Positions 33,743-42,581 of a stretch of DNA of 64,000 nt are shown here, piece by piece; position 1 is the stretch's first letter, and every line of letters begins with the position of its first letter. Origin of the DNA: Methanobacteriota archaeon (GTDB taxonomy: Archaea; Thermoplasmatota; Thermoplasmata; UBA10834). The stretch spans positions 1-64,000 of the forward strand of contig DYTN01000007.1 of NCBI GenBank assembly GCA_020725925.1, in the 5' to 3' direction. A program made the translations under genes and the position numbers. The notes under the pieces were generated by a model that had not been told where the DNA came from, ran no database searches, and worked only from the letters and a program-made list of their open reading frames with translations.

Positions 33743-34300
33743 ATGGCACTGGAAGCTCTCAAAGCGTCGCTCCTCGAATCCCCGGTCGTCAAGCGCGGCG
33801 ATTACGACTACATGGTCCACCCCATCACAGACGGGATACCCCGGGTCGAACCTGCCATCTTAAAGGAGGTCGCAGACGCGATGGCCGAGATCGGCAACTT
33901 CGACTGCGACGTCATCATGACAATCGAGGCCCTCGGCATACCCCTCGCGACCACCCTGGCCCTCAAGACCGGCAAGCCGTTCAACATCGTGAGGAAGAGG
34001 ATGTACGGCCTTCCTGGCGAGGTCAACATGTCTCAGGTCACGGGGTACTCGAAGTCCCAGCTCTTCATCAACGGCATCAAGGCCGGGAACCGCGTGGTCA
34101 TCGTCGATGACGTGATCAGCACGGGCGGCACGCTCTGGGCGCTCGTCGAGGCCCTGAAGTCGATGCAGGTCAAGATCGTGGACATATTGGTCGTCGTCGA
34201 GAAGACGGACAAGAAGGCCGAGATCGAGAGGAAGCTCGGGTGCCCGATCAAGACCCTCGTCAAGGTTGACGTCGTCGGCGGGAAGGTCGTCGTGCTGTAG
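33743..34300 (+). CDS. hpt: Hypoxanthine/adenine phosphoribosyltransferase, archaeal
   Basis: A 185-residue type I phosphoribosyltransferase. The PRPP-binding loop is VVIVDDVISTGGTLWALVEA; the region FDCDVIMTIEALGIPLATTL and the KPFNIVRKRMYGLPGEV segment match archaeal Hpt. It makes IMP (or AMP) from the free base. Coming after adenine deaminase, hypoxanthine is the likely substrate. It starts at ATG 33743. Confidence 0.92.
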   Translation: MALEALKASLLESPVVKRGDYDYMVHPITDGIPRVEPAILKEVADAMAEIGNFDCDVIMTIEALGIPLATTLALKTGKPFNIVRKRMYGLPGEVNMSQVTGYSKSQLFINGIKAGNRVVIVDDVISTGGTLWALVEALKSMQVKIVDILVVVEKTDKKAEIERKLGCPIKTLVKVDVVGGKVVVL

Positions 34301-34397
34301 CGGCCGCTTCCTGATATCAGAGCACATCGTCCAGATGCGGCATTCTGTTTGAAGCAAAAGGGTTCATCTAAGTAGCACCGCGCGAAGCCTACGTGCA

Positions 34398-35837
34398 ATG
34401 CGCGCCCGCAACTCGCTCGAGCGCGTTCGCATGCGCGTGGACGCGATAGCCTTCGTCGTTTCGATTGCGGCGATCTCGGCTCTCGGGGCAGGCCTGGGGT
34501 TCCTCGCGGGTCTCGTGCCGGGCCTTCACATGAACAACATCGCCGCCGCACTGACGGCGTACTCCGGAGCATCCATCGCCTTCGTCGCGGTCTTTGGGGA
34601 TGTGCTCGCCGTCGACGAGCTCGGGCTACTCGCCGCATGTCTCGTCGCGTCAGCGATGACAGGCCACGCGTTTGCCGAGGCGATCACGTCGGCCTATGTT
34701 GGGATACCTGCCGAGGACGTGGTCTCCGTTCTTCCCGCGCACAGGCTGGCTCGAGCTGGCCTAGGTGGTGTGGCCGTGCGTGCTGGAGCCGACGGCACGA
34801 TGGCCGGGCTGCTGTTTGCTGCGCTCCTGATAGTGCCCGTGTGCTTTATCATGGGCCCTCCGGTCGACCTCTATTCTCATCTCCGCAGATTCATCGGACT
34901 GATCGTCGTGCTGTTCTCCATAGTCCTGCTGACGTCGGAGATGAGCCCGTCGCTGGCGTCGAGGAATGCCGGCCCTCGTCTTGGCAGGGCGCTTGCCAAG
35001 ACCTGCGCTGTGTTCGGCGCATCAGGCGTCATCGGCTCGATAGTCCTGCTGTCAGGATACTGCTGGTGTGACCTCCCAGACGCGCCCTGGCTCGCCCATC
35101 GCATCGTGTCGCCATCGTCATTGCTCCTGCCCATGTTCGCGGGCCTCTTCGGCGTTCCGGGGCTGCTGCTCAGCCTGGGATCGAGGGCCGTGCCAGACGC
35201 TGGGAGTCTGGACATGCGGTCCCATCGCCACCGGCCTGGCGTCCGGGACCTGCTCTTGTCGTTCTCCGGCGGAATCCTCGTCGGATGGATGCCGGGAATG
35301 ACCTCGGGATCTGCGGTCACGGTGTGCGCACCTTCGCTCAGGGACTCGCCGGACTCGTTGAGCATCGCGGGCTCGTCGCGGTTCATCTGGCTGTACTCGG
35401 CGATTTCCTCCTCAGGGGCGGTCTTCTCCCTCGGCGCACTGTTCGTCATAATGCGCGCGCGCAGCGGCTCCATGGACGCCCTCCAGTTCTTCCTTCGCAT
35501 GGAGGGACTGGGCGGAAAGGGCGCGGATTGGGGGCTGCCCATGAGCGTCCTCCTGCTGTCGATAGTCTTGTCGGCCATCCTCTCGGTGCTGTTGCTGGAA
35601 CGGTTGAGCGCCCGCGTATCGCGCGTCGAGCGGGTGCTGCTTTCGAGACGCGTGACGATTGCCTCGCTCGTCTTCATATGCGGCCTGTCGGTCGCCCTGA
35701 CCGGCATACGGGGCGGGATGCTCATGGTTGCCTGCACCTCGCTCGGCCTCATTCCTCCGCTGATCGGTGTCCGGAGAATCCAGCTCATGGGCTGTCTGCT
35801 CGTGCCTGTTGCGCTGACGCTGCTCAGGGTTGTCTGA
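34398..35837 (+). CDS. TctA-family (tripartite tricarboxylate transporter-like) membrane protein
   Basis: A 479-residue protein with about eleven membrane helices. GAGLGFLAGLVPGLHMNNIA near the N-terminus and the repeated half-motif GILVGWMPGMTSGSAVTV match the archaeal DUF112/TctA group. Bacterial TctA imports citrate with TctB and a periplasmic TctC; no such partners are here, so the transported compound is unknown. ATG 34398 is used; a second ATG 12 codons in is possible. Confidence 0.82.
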   Translation: MRARNSLERVRMRVDAIAFVVSIAAISALGAGLGFLAGLVPGLHMNNIAAALTAYSGASIAFVAVFGDVLAVDELGLLAACLVASAMTGHAFAEAITSAYVGIPAEDVVSVLPAHRLARAGLGGVAVRAGADGTMAGLLFAALLIVPVCFIMGPPVDLYSHLRRFIGLIVVLFSIVLLTSEMSPSLASRNAGPRLGRALAKTCAVFGASGVIGSIVLLSGYCWCDLPDAPWLAHRIVSPSSLLLPMFAGLFGVPGLLLSLGSRAVPDAGSLDMRSHRHRPGVRDLLLSFSGGILVGWMPGMTSGSAVTVCAPSLRDSPDSLSIAGSSRFIWLYSAISSSGAVFSLGALFVIMRARSGSMDALQFFLRMEGLGGKGADWGLPMSVLLLSIVLSAILSVLLLERLSARVSRVERVLLSRRVTIASLVFICGLSVALTGIRGGMLMVACTSLGLIPPLIGVRRIQLMGCLLVPVALTLLRVV

Positions 35838-36368
35838 TCATCTTCTGTCCAGGTAGAGCGATATGGCGCTGTCGACCAGCTTGTCCAGGAAGCTCGGGCG
35901 GTAGACCATCAGCACCTTCATGACGCTCTCCTCGTCGGCCACGAAGTACAGGTTCTCCTTGCCCCTGCGCTCCCTCCTGAGAACGTTCTTCCTGAGGAGG
36001 ATGGACAGGTACGTGGAAAGGGTGGATGCGGGGAGCTGGAGGGCGGCCATCATGCTCGAGTGGGTCGCCCCCGGACTGTTCAGCAGGTGGAGCACAATCC
36101 TCCTCAGGCCCTCCTGTCTGAGGGCCTCGAAGGTCTCCGTGGGCACGCTCGGTATCCTGCCCTTCGGGAAGAACCGCTTGAAGTACCTGTCCTCTCTGGC
36201 GAAGATGAGGTCCTCTCGTTGCAGGCGGTCCAGATGGTATCTCACCACCCCCAGGGGAAGATTCGCCAGTCGCTCTATCTCCCGGAGGTGGACGCCTGGA
36301 TTGCGGACGACTATCTCATACACCGCTTTTCTTGTCCCCAGTTCCGGGTTGTTCCTCAACAGACGCAC
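35838..36368 (-). CDS. Tandem winged-helix transcriptional regulator
   Basis: A 176-residue protein with two winged helices: residues ~12-75 (YEIVVRNPGVHLREIERLAN, LGVVRYHLDRLQREDLIFAR) and ~85-150 (IVLHLLNSPGATHSSMMAAL, TLSTYLSILLRKNVLRRERR). Such dual wHTH proteins are common DNA-binding regulators in Thermoplasmata and methanogens. GTG 36368 has GGAG five bases upstream. Its start lies inside the upstream membrane-protein gene (53-base overlap), implying joint expression and perhaps membrane-linked control. Confidence 0.8.
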   Translation of the reverse strand: MRLLRNNPELGTRKAVYEIVVRNPGVHLREIERLANLPLGVVRYHLDRLQREDLIFAREDRYFKRFFPKGRIPSVPTETFEALRQEGLRRIVLHLLNSPGATHSSMMAALQLPASTLSTYLSILLRKNVLRRERRGKENLYFVADEESVMKVLMVYRPSFLDKLVDSAISLYLDRR

Positions 36369-36678
36369 CTTGTCTCCAGAGCAGCGCCGCCACGAAGAGC
36401 AGGATGATGGCGAGATCGATCGCGGCCTCGACGAGCGCGAGCTCGGAGTGCGTCACGCTCGGCGCGTGCGGGTTCTTCTCCTTGAGCACTATTGTGAAGG
36501 TGCCCGCAGCCAGCAGAATCTCCTTCACGACGAATATGCCGAACCCCAGGGCTGCGAGCAGCAGCCTTGTCATCCGTGTGCGCCAATACGACTTCAAAAA
36601 GACGATGAAGGGTATGAGCGCGCACACGGCGACCAATAGCCTGATCGCGATTGCCATCTCTTCGTCCACGGCGCTCAC
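36316..36678 (-). CDS. Three-helix membrane protein upstream of wHTH regulator
   Basis: A 120-residue protein with three hydrophobic helices (IAIRLLVAVCALIPFIVFLK, LLLAALGFGIFVVKEILLAA, ALVEAAIDLAIILLFVAALL) and a short hydrophilic tail. Frame overlap with the regulator gene by 53 bases is extensive. It resembles small membrane partners of archaeal wHTH regulators, but I cannot name a family. It starts at GTG 36678; a TATA-like GATTATCTA lies at about 36706-36714 (minus). Confidence 0.65.
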   Translation of the reverse strand: MSAVDEEMAIAIRLLVAVCALIPFIVFLKSYWRTRMTRLLLAALGFGIFVVKEILLAAGTFTIVLKEKNPHAPSVTHSELALVEAAIDLAIILLFVAALLWRQGASVEEQPGTGDKKSGV

Positions 36679-36816
36679 CTTCTGTGCAGGCGATATCCAG
36701 GAGGCGCTAGATAATCGTTGACAGGGAAATGCCGAAAGGGGTTATCAGAGGAAGGGGACCGCCTTACTCCCCCCGAATTCGCAGTACCCGGCTAGGGCGC
36801 TCCTCCCTCGGCCTTG

Positions 36817-37314
36817 TTAGTCGTCCTCATCGGACGGAGGCCAAGGATCAATACCGAGCGCCTTTGGGCCTCCTGCCCAAGGCGGTCTCCCTTCCTCCTT
36901 TATCGTCAGCTCCTCACCAGTCGTGAGGTTCTCTATGTGCCACGCGCAGAGGACCTCCAAGCCGTCCTCCACCTCCGGCTCGCCCGTCACCTTGACCATG
37001 TCGCCCACGGCCACGACATCCGTGACGTCGGTGTCTTGGACCATCCAGTACCACCACGGCCCGAACTTCACCGCTGTCTGGTCATCTATGAGGAACGCCG
37101 TTGGGATGTCCGGGTGCGCGCTCATGGTCCGGACGACCTCATCGTCAGCGTCGTCATGGTCGTCGTACAGGAATGCGGTCACGATGCCCTCGACCGTGAC
37201 CAAGTCTGGGTTGACCTCGTCCTGACCATCGTTCAGTGCTATCGCCAAGGGCGTCGCTGTGAGAACGAGTGCCGCTATCGCAATGGCGGGCAGCGTGAGC
37301 TTTGGAATGAACAC
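36817..37314 (-). CDS. Exported acidic protein with OB-like fold, unknown function
   Basis: A 165-residue protein with an N-terminal signal peptide (LPAIAIAALVLTATPLAIAL) and a mature part rich in Asp/Glu. The segment VTVEGIVTAFLYDD ... AVGDMVKVTGEPEVEDGLEVL has the strand pattern of an OB-fold ('xGxV ... GDxVxVxG'). It ends in a Pro/Trp/Asp tail. It probably acts outside the cell. No functional partner is adjacent. Confidence 0.65.
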   Translation of the reverse strand: MFIPKLTLPAIAIAALVLTATPLAIALNDGQDEVNPDLVTVEGIVTAFLYDDHDDADDEVVRTMSAHPDIPTAFLIDDQTAVKFGPWWYWMVQDTDVTDVVAVGDMVKVTGEPEVEDGLEVLCAWHIENLTTGEELTIKEEGRPPWAGGPKALGIDPWPPSDEDD

Positions 37315-37419
37315 TTCGATCTCCCCCCTTCTCCTGCACTGACCTGTTAGCCTGCATCGTATTTATTCTTGTCGTCGAGGTGTGCCGAACATAGCACAAA
37401 TCTCGAAATCAGGTGTGAT

Positions 37420-40119
37420 TCAACCTTTCCTCGGATTCACCGCCCCGAACACCTTCGAGAGCCTTTCCATGTCGTATCCGAAGGGCAGGAGCATGCCCTC
37501 CACGCCCCTGAGCAGGAGGTCGACATACGCCTCGGTATCGTACTCCTCGTCGCCGGACATGAACGAGTCGACCTTGACGCGCTTGTCTGGGTCCTTGCTC
37601 CTGCAGTCGCATATCAGGAACCTCACTGCCTCTCCCGGGTTGACATCGAACCCCTCGTTGTCCAGCTGCGTCAGGGCGGCCACGCTGTCATTGAACTGCC
37701 TGTAGTCCCCCAGGCCCTGTGAGACCCGCTTGGTGATCATCAGCTTTCCCAGGGGCACGGTCCCCGACCTCAAGGCCTCGACATAGCCATCCACCACGCC
37801 CAGGGACGAGGGCACGAGCTCTATGAACTGCTGCGAGTCCGAGGCCTTGGAGAAGTGCTCCAGAAGGTCGTTCTGCATGTCCCGGACGAGCTCGATCGTG
37901 TCGTGCTTCCTGAGCTCTATGCCGCGTATCTTGAACTTGCCATCCTCGAACATGCCGTAGTACCTGTTCAGCACGCCCACCCCGTGCGTCCTCCCTGGCA
38001 GGAACACGATCCACTTGTACACTCCCTCCGGCTCGAGCGGTATGCCTATCCTGCCGGACACGTGTTCGCAGAATTTCCTGGGGTCCCCGTTGCCCTTGAG
38101 CCAGAGCGAGTCCACGATCCCGTGGAGTATCTCGAACCCGTGCGCCTCGGCCATCTCGGACGCCTGGAGCATTATCTCCCTCCCGTAGGCGTTTATCGCC
38201 TCGTGACACTCGATCCTCCCGAACCTGGCGTTCCTGTAGCCCGTGTATCCGAAGCAGTTGTGCGTGAGCACGCCGTTCGCGAGCGCGAACCCGTGCAGCG
38301 GCTCCGAGACCCCGAGGCAGTAGACATGGTCGCCCGTCGGCTCCGTCCACCTCCTGGACCTGATGCGGACATGCGCGATGCAGCCCCCGGCCCGAGCCTC
38401 CCTGGAGTAGAGCGGGAGCAGCACGGGGAGCACATCGCCGCATGCCAGACTCTCTGCGCTGGTCAGCTCCAAATGTCCGCCGCGGAGGACATAGCACGGG
38501 TGGTCGGGCGTGAGCCTCAGCTTCGAGCATCCGAGGTCGAGCTCGAGCACCCGCTCGGGCGCAGGGAACATGAACGCCCTGGTGACGCTCTTCAGTGATG
38601 GATTGAGCTGGCCGTCCATACCGAACAGGCTGAGCCCGTCCGCGACAGCATGCTCCCCAGGCACGCCTCGCGTGTACCTTTCTACGAGGTCCTCCACGGG
38701 GCGCACCTCGAACCTGCCGTCCCTGCTGAAAGGAATCTCGGTGCCGGAGTCGAGGCACGTGACCAGGAGCCACTTGAGTATGTCCACCCGCTCCTTGAAC
38801 GCCTTCGTGTCCCCGACGCCGTCCCTGACCATGCGCTTGAGCCTGGTCCTGCGCTCCACCACGGGCTTGAGCACTCGCGGGATGAGCCCCACCTGCCGGT
38901 CGCATGTGCCGTAGCCCAGCACGGGCACCCTCCTGGTGGGCTCGGGGCAGCAGGGGCACATGATCGTCTCCGGCGAGATGTTGAACCTCACCATGATGTT
39001 CGGGTACAGGGATGTGAAGTCGACCTCGAGCACGCGGTCGTGTATGCCCACCACGGGCTCGTAGATGAACCCTCCCCTGTCGGCTATCACGAGCTCCTCC
39101 GCGGTCTTGAACTTCTCCGGGAGGTTCTTCTTCCACATCACCACGCACCCGTCCCTGAGCGCCTGGTTCACCTCCATGGCGCTGATGGCGCTCCCGGGCG
39201 AGAGCCTCGCCAGCTCCTGCACAGGGATGCTGGACATGCGGGAGAGGTCCGTGAGCCCCACGAGCCCGCTCTCCATGAACATGAACGAGCTGGACCTGTC
39301 TATGTGTATCCTGCCCTTGAGCTTGTATGACGGGGGCTTGTACTTGATCTGCCCGTAAGTGAAGTACGACTTCCCCTTCCTGTCCGAGCGCAGGTCGTCC
39401 TCGTCCCTGCCGAGCCTGAGGCCCGCGAGGCCTAGCCGCTTCGCCCTCTCGTACAGGTACGGGAACATGAAGGCGTCCCCGTCCTCCGTGTACACAACAT
39501 CCGGGTCCTGGGCGGCCAGCTCCTCCTCCATGCCCCTGAGCACGCGCTCCTCGTCCCCGTCGATGGTGCGCTCTCCGACCTTCGCGGAGAGGAGCCTGTC
39601 GTCGTATGTGGGTATGCCCTTCCTTGCCCGGATGGACACGTTGAGCCGTGTGCTCCTCAGCGGCGGGAGCTCGAAGTCTATCGCGTACGGGTCGTCGAGC
39701 ATGCGGGGCTTGGGCCTGAGCTCGAGGAGCCCCATGGGAAAGATGTCCTTCTCGACGAAGTACCTCTGGCTGAACCGGAGGTCCACGTTGAACAGGTCAT
39801 AGTCCCTGTACTTCCCGCGGCTGTCGACCGTGTGGGCGACGTCCTCGACCTTGGCGTAGTCCTTGACCGTCACGGCGAGGACCTCGCGCTCAGCCTCCCC
39901 GAGCCACGTGCGCTTCATCTCGCGCCCGACTTTTCCGACCGCATCAAGGATCGGCAGCGCCTTCTCGAGGTCGTCGAGCTTGTCCCTGGAAGCGTGGACG
40001 TAAATCTTCGGCAGGAAGGACCTGTCCGCTATCCTGTGGGCGCCCCTGCGAGTCCTCAACCAATAGACCATGGAGTTCGTCCCGTAGTCCGGGTAGATGT
40101 CGAACAGCCAGCCCCTCAT
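37420..40119 (-). CDS. polB2: Family B DNA polymerase with degenerate motifs (PolB2/Dpo2-like), intein-containing
   Basis: 899 residues, 732 after intein removal. Motif A is intact (VDFTSLYPNIMVRFN, D367). Motif B is KWLLVT-intein-CFGYTGYRNARFG. Motif C, normally YGDTDS, is HGIVDS (667-671), keeping only the second Asp (D670). The exonuclease is eroded: no Exo I DxE at SIRARKG, and Exo II reads EDGDAFMF instead of NGDxFD. These features, with the downstream-adjacent RadA-like and small helical genes, fit the archaeal PolB2/Dpo2 lineage linked to DNA-damage tolerance. Its ATG overlaps the small gene's stop (ATGA). Whether it polymerises is open. Confidence 0.85.
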   Translation of the reverse strand: MRGWLFDIYPDYGTNSMVYWLRTRRGAHRIADRSFLPKIYVHASRDKLDDLEKALPILDAVGKVGREMKRTWLGEAEREVLAVTVKDYAKVEDVAHTVDSRGKYRDYDLFNVDLRFSQRYFVEKDIFPMGLLELRPKPRMLDDPYAIDFELPPLRSTRLNVSIRARKGIPTYDDRLLSAKVGERTIDGDEERVLRGMEEELAAQDPDVVYTEDGDAFMFPYLYERAKRLGLAGLRLGRDEDDLRSDRKGKSYFTYGQIKYKPPSYKLKGRIHIDRSSSFMFMESGLVGLTDLSRMSSIPVQELARLSPGSAISAMEVNQALRDGCVVMWKKNLPEKFKTAEELVIADRGGFIYEPVVGIHDRVLEVDFTSLYPNIMVRFNISPETIMCPCCPEPTRRVPVLGYGTCDRQVGLIPRVLKPVVERRTRLKRMVRDGVGDTKAFKERVDILKWLLVTCLDSGTEIPFSRDGRFEVRPVEDLVERYTRGVPGEHAVADGLSLFGMDGQLNPSLKSVTRAFMFPAPERVLELDLGCSKLRLTPDHPCYVLRGGHLELTSAESLACGDVLPVLLPLYSREARAGGCIAHVRIRSRRWTEPTGDHVYCLGVSEPLHGFALANGVLTHNCFGYTGYRNARFGRIECHEAINAYGREIMLQASEMAEAHGFEILHGIVDSLWLKGNGDPRKFCEHVSGRIGIPLEPEGVYKWIVFLPGRTHGVGVLNRYYGMFEDGKFKIRGIELRKHDTIELVRDMQNDLLEHFSKASDSQQFIELVPSSLGVVDGYVEALRSGTVPLGKLMITKRVSQGLGDYRQFNDSVAALTQLDNEGFDVNPGEAVRFLICDCRSKDPDKRVKVDSFMSGDEEYDTEAYVDLLLRGVEGMLLPFGYDMERLSKVFGAVNPRKG
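38257..38757 (-). other. Mini-intein (167 aa) in polymerase motif B
   Basis: The insert begins with Cys455 (CLDSGTEIPF) and ends GVLTHN with the penultimate His and terminal Asn621; the +1 extein residue is Cys622. Splicing block B is RLTPDHPCYVL with the T-x2-H motif. At 167 residues it lacks a homing endonuclease domain. The join restores WLLVTCFGYTGYRN, the continuous polymerase motif B. Confidence 0.92.
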
Positions 40120-40373
40120 CCGTCAGACTCACAGCTCCCGAGTTCCCCATCCTGTCCTCCGCCGTTCCTCTTCTCTTCCAGCCTCCTCCTCAGCGCCATG
40201 AGCTCCTTCTCGTGCTCCAGCAGCATCGAGAGCAGGGCCGACTCCGTCGGGTCGAGGCTTATGGCGTACGTGGACGCCGAGGCGTGCATCCTAGCCCTGT
40301 TCACGAGCGAGTCGAAGACCTCCTTGTCCCCGCTCCTGAGCGCTCTCCTGAAGTCGTTCCACTGCTGGGCCAT
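40116..40373 (-). CDS. Small helical protein of the PolB2 operon
   Basis: An 85-residue, predicted all-helical protein (QQWNDFRRALRSGDKEVFDS, LLSMLLEHEKELMALRRRLE) with a Gly/Asp/Ser-rich tail. ATG 40373 lies four bases after the stop of the RadA-like gene, and its stop overlaps the polymerase start (ATGA). The operon position suggests it bridges the RadA-like protein and the polymerase. A longer frame from TTG 40439 would overlap the upstream gene and is less likely. Confidence 0.7.
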   Translation of the reverse strand: MAQQWNDFRRALRSGDKEVFDSLVNRARMHASASTYAISLDPTESALLSMLLEHEKELMALRRRLEEKRNGGGQDGELGSCESDG

Positions 40374-40377
40374 CGAT

Positions 40378-41157
40378 TCAAGGGCCAAGCGGTATGTAGG
40401 CACCGTCCTTCCCGTCGTCCTCCCCCCTGTACTCGTCAAGGATAGATTGATTCCAGGGCACGGGCGCGAACACGACCTCGCGCTCGGCCCTCGGAAGCCT
40501 GAACAGCATGCCCCGCCACCGGGAGCGCATCTGCACGACCACGTCCGCGTGCTCGTACAGCAGCGAGGTGAGCTTCGGCGCTGGCCGGACCTGGTGGTGC
40601 GTGTGGTTCGTCACGAGCGTGACGGTCTCGTGCTCCTTCGTCACCCTGGATATGCGCTCGGCGCACCTCCTGAGCAGCTGGTGCGACTCGATCCACTTCA
40701 TGTCCTTGTCCAGGAACATCTCCGTTATCGAGGACACTATGACGGCCGCTGGGGAGCAGCGCTCGACCTGCTCCTCGAGCTTCTCGTCTATGAGCGTCAC
40801 GAGCTGGTACGCGGTGAACGCCCTGGAGACGTTTATGCGAGAGAGTATCTCGCGCCTGTCCAGCCTGAGCCTCTTGCACAGGGAGCTGATGGCGTACGGG
40901 TCGATCGTGTTGCCGCCGTCGATCCACACGACCTCCTCGTCGAACTGCGATATCGCGCGGATGCAGAGCAGGTGCAGGAGGCTGGTGGCGTAGTCGTTGT
41001 CGCAGTCGAACAGCGTGACCTGGGCCGAGCGGAAGCCGCCCGTGAGCTCGTCTATCTGCAGGACCGACGATTCGAGCACCCTCTCCCGCAGCAGCGGCTC
41101 CTCATCGACGACCTGCACGAGGGGGGTCTCGAACGCTTCCGTCTTCTGGAGGTTCAA
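40378..41157 (-). CDS. RadA/RecA-like ATPase homologue lacking the P-loop
   Basis: A 259-residue protein with the RecA-fold order of RadA: SSVLQIDELTGGFRSAQVTL at the N-terminal side of the core, then VVWIDGGNTIDPYAISSLCK, ILSRINVSRAFTAYQLVTLI, a Walker B-like strand AAVIVSSITEMF, and VTLVTNHTHHQVRPAP. The Walker A site is replaced by FDCDNDYATSLL, with no GxxxxGKT, so ATP hydrolysis is unlikely. TTG 41157 has GGTGA six bases upstream. It is the first gene of the three-gene operon with the small protein and PolB2-like polymerase. Confidence 0.8.
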   Translation of the reverse strand: MNLQKTEAFETPLVQVVDEEPLLRERVLESSVLQIDELTGGFRSAQVTLFDCDNDYATSLLHLLCIRAISQFDEEVVWIDGGNTIDPYAISSLCKRLRLDRREILSRINVSRAFTAYQLVTLIDEKLEEQVERCSPAAVIVSSITEMFLDKDMKWIESHQLLRRCAERISRVTKEHETVTLVTNHTHHQVRPAPKLTSLLYEHADVVVQMRSRWRGMLFRLPRAEREVVFAPVPWNQSILDEYRGEDDGKDGAYIPLGP

Positions 41158-41267
41158 GCGGTGTCACCAGCGACGTATCATCTCGGACCCTGGGGTTAAA
41201 GCGGTACAGGGGGGAGAAAGGTGAAACTAGTCAAGACGATAAAATCCAGCAGGCGCATTGGTGGGGG

Positions 41268-41438
41268 TTGTCGTCGTACGGTAAATCTCAGCTAGCATTC
41301 AAACACCTCGGGTTCCCAGTGCAAATCCGGGCCCTCGAACATCTCAATTCTCCCGACTGCGTCGACATGTCGTTCGACGTCGTATTTCACATCGCGAGCA
41401 CAACATCCATAGCTGGGAAAGACGATGCTCGCAAATGA
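41268..41438 (+). CDS. Possible small protein (56 aa), unknown
   Basis: A frame starting at TTG 41268 (GGTGGGGG just upstream) reads through GKSQLAFKHLGFPVQIRALE and FDVVFHIASTTSIAGKDDAR to a stop at 41436-41438. It ends three bases before the next ATG on the same strand, as in an operon, and the composition looks protein-like. No homologue is recognised. The remaining bases of the 41158-41441 gap hold nothing I can name. It could be a chance frame or the remnant of a longer gene. Confidence 0.3.
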   Translation: MSSYGKSQLAFKHLGFPVQIRALEHLNSPDCVDMSFDVVFHIASTTSIAGKDDARK

Positions 41439-41441
41439 GAG

Positions 41442-42248
41442 ATGGCGATGAAGTGCCGGAATTGCGGGGCCGAAAACCCGGACCATTCCATCTTCTGCGG
41501 GAGATGTTCGAAGCAACTGTCAGTTGAGCCGGGGTCGACTAGAGTTGACACTGATGAACAAGCTCACATCCTCCCCAGAATGGAAGAGAAACTGGCACAA
41601 TCAAGGCGAAGAGGAAGGACCCTTCAGTACGCACTGATCATTTCGGTCGTGTTGGCTCTCGCACTTACTGCAGTCGTTGCGATGTTCTACATCGAAGTGG
41701 TCAACCAGAGGGACGCTGGATACAGAGCGCAATATGCTACCGTCCTAGACGTGATCAGGGTCGCGCCAGTCCTGAACCACACAATTCACCACATGATCTA
41801 CAGCCATGATCTGTACTACGGCAATTCAAGCTATGAAAGGCAAGTCCGGTTTGCCTATGGCGATTTCGCAGAGGGCACGCTCCTACAGCTTTCTTCTGAG
41901 TGCAGATCGATATCAGCTCTCTATGATGTCGGGACAGAGAGGAATTCGGTCTTCTCGAACCTATCTGACAGCTTCGCTGTTTTCGCGAACGCCGTACACT
42001 CCGGGTATTCGAGGTTGGATTGCGGGTTCCTGGAACTGGGCAGCAACTACACGTCTGAGATGGAGAACGCTTCTGTTACCATGGTCAGAATATGTGCACT
42101 GCTCTCGGACGGGGTGAGACCCGACGTAGATGGCCTCGAGAATCCTTACGATGTCCTTGCTGGGATTGAGCTGGCTGAGGTCGACCACTACTCTGCTCGC
42201 GTGTGTATCGCCGCATCATATGCTTGGCATGCATTTGACCTACCTTGA
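41442..42248 (+). CDS. Zinc-ribbon membrane protein with large extracytoplasmic domain
   Basis: A 268-residue protein. An N-terminal zinc ribbon KCRNCGAENPDHSIFCGRCS is followed by a charged linker, one membrane helix (ALIISVVLALALTAVVAMFY, about 64-83) and a ~180-residue outside domain, mostly helical, with several N-x-S/T sites (NHT, NSS, NLS, NYT, NAS) that could be glycosylated. Codon use is less GC-biased than in neighbours. Function unknown. ATGs at 41442 and 41448 are equivalent candidates. Confidence 0.65.
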   Translation: MAMKCRNCGAENPDHSIFCGRCSKQLSVEPGSTRVDTDEQAHILPRMEEKLAQSRRRGRTLQYALIISVVLALALTAVVAMFYIEVVNQRDAGYRAQYATVLDVIRVAPVLNHTIHHMIYSHDLYYGNSSYERQVRFAYGDFAEGTLLQLSSECRSISALYDVGTERNSVFSNLSDSFAVFANAVHSGYSRLDCGFLELGSNYTSEMENASVTMVRICALLSDGVRPDVDGLENPYDVLAGIELAEVDHYSARVCIAASYAWHAFDLP

Positions 42249-42581
42249 TGAGAACTATCTATCCTTGATCACTTCCGTGCTTCGGCATAGCACCCGTTGG
42301 GGAGGAAGGGCGCCGATACTCCTCGCCTGTGGGAAGGGGGCTGTGTACGTGGTACTCGTCTTGTTCTATTGAGCGAAGCAGGTAGCTCCGGCTGCTGGTG
42401 GGTTCTTGGTCGACAGACGAGCTCTGGTATGCCGCAATCTCGGATTGGTGGCGCATCCTCGCGCCACACGCTGAACCGATTGCTGTGTCGGCCGCTGTTC
42501 AGTCCCATCTAGAAGGGCCATTCTCCGAAGGGCAAATCCGAAAGCCTAGAAACAACATTCACCCCAACGGAGGGTGAAGAG
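42249..42581. other. Gene-free stretch of about 330 bases
   Basis: No open frame with a convincing start, no tRNA-like fold and no repeat array were seen. I looked for SRP RNA and RNase P RNA core motifs and did not find them. The last ~20 bases carry the GGAGGGTG ribosome site of the following mini-gene. Confidence 0.5.

Noticed and set aside
31967-33820. 617-codon open frame antisense to adenine deaminase
   Set aside because: Composition is Arg/His/Leu/Asp-rich with no domain, as expected for the reverse of a GC-rich gene; the plus strand has a full adenine deaminase.
41292-41516. Minus-strand frame overlapping the zinc-ribbon membrane gene
   Set aside because: It overlaps the conserved zinc ribbon on the other strand, has no ribosome site that I can see and no recognisable domain.
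42249-42581. Possible SRP RNA or RNase P RNA in the gene-free stretch
   Set aside because: The conserved core motifs of neither RNA could be located by eye; a covariance-model search would settle it.
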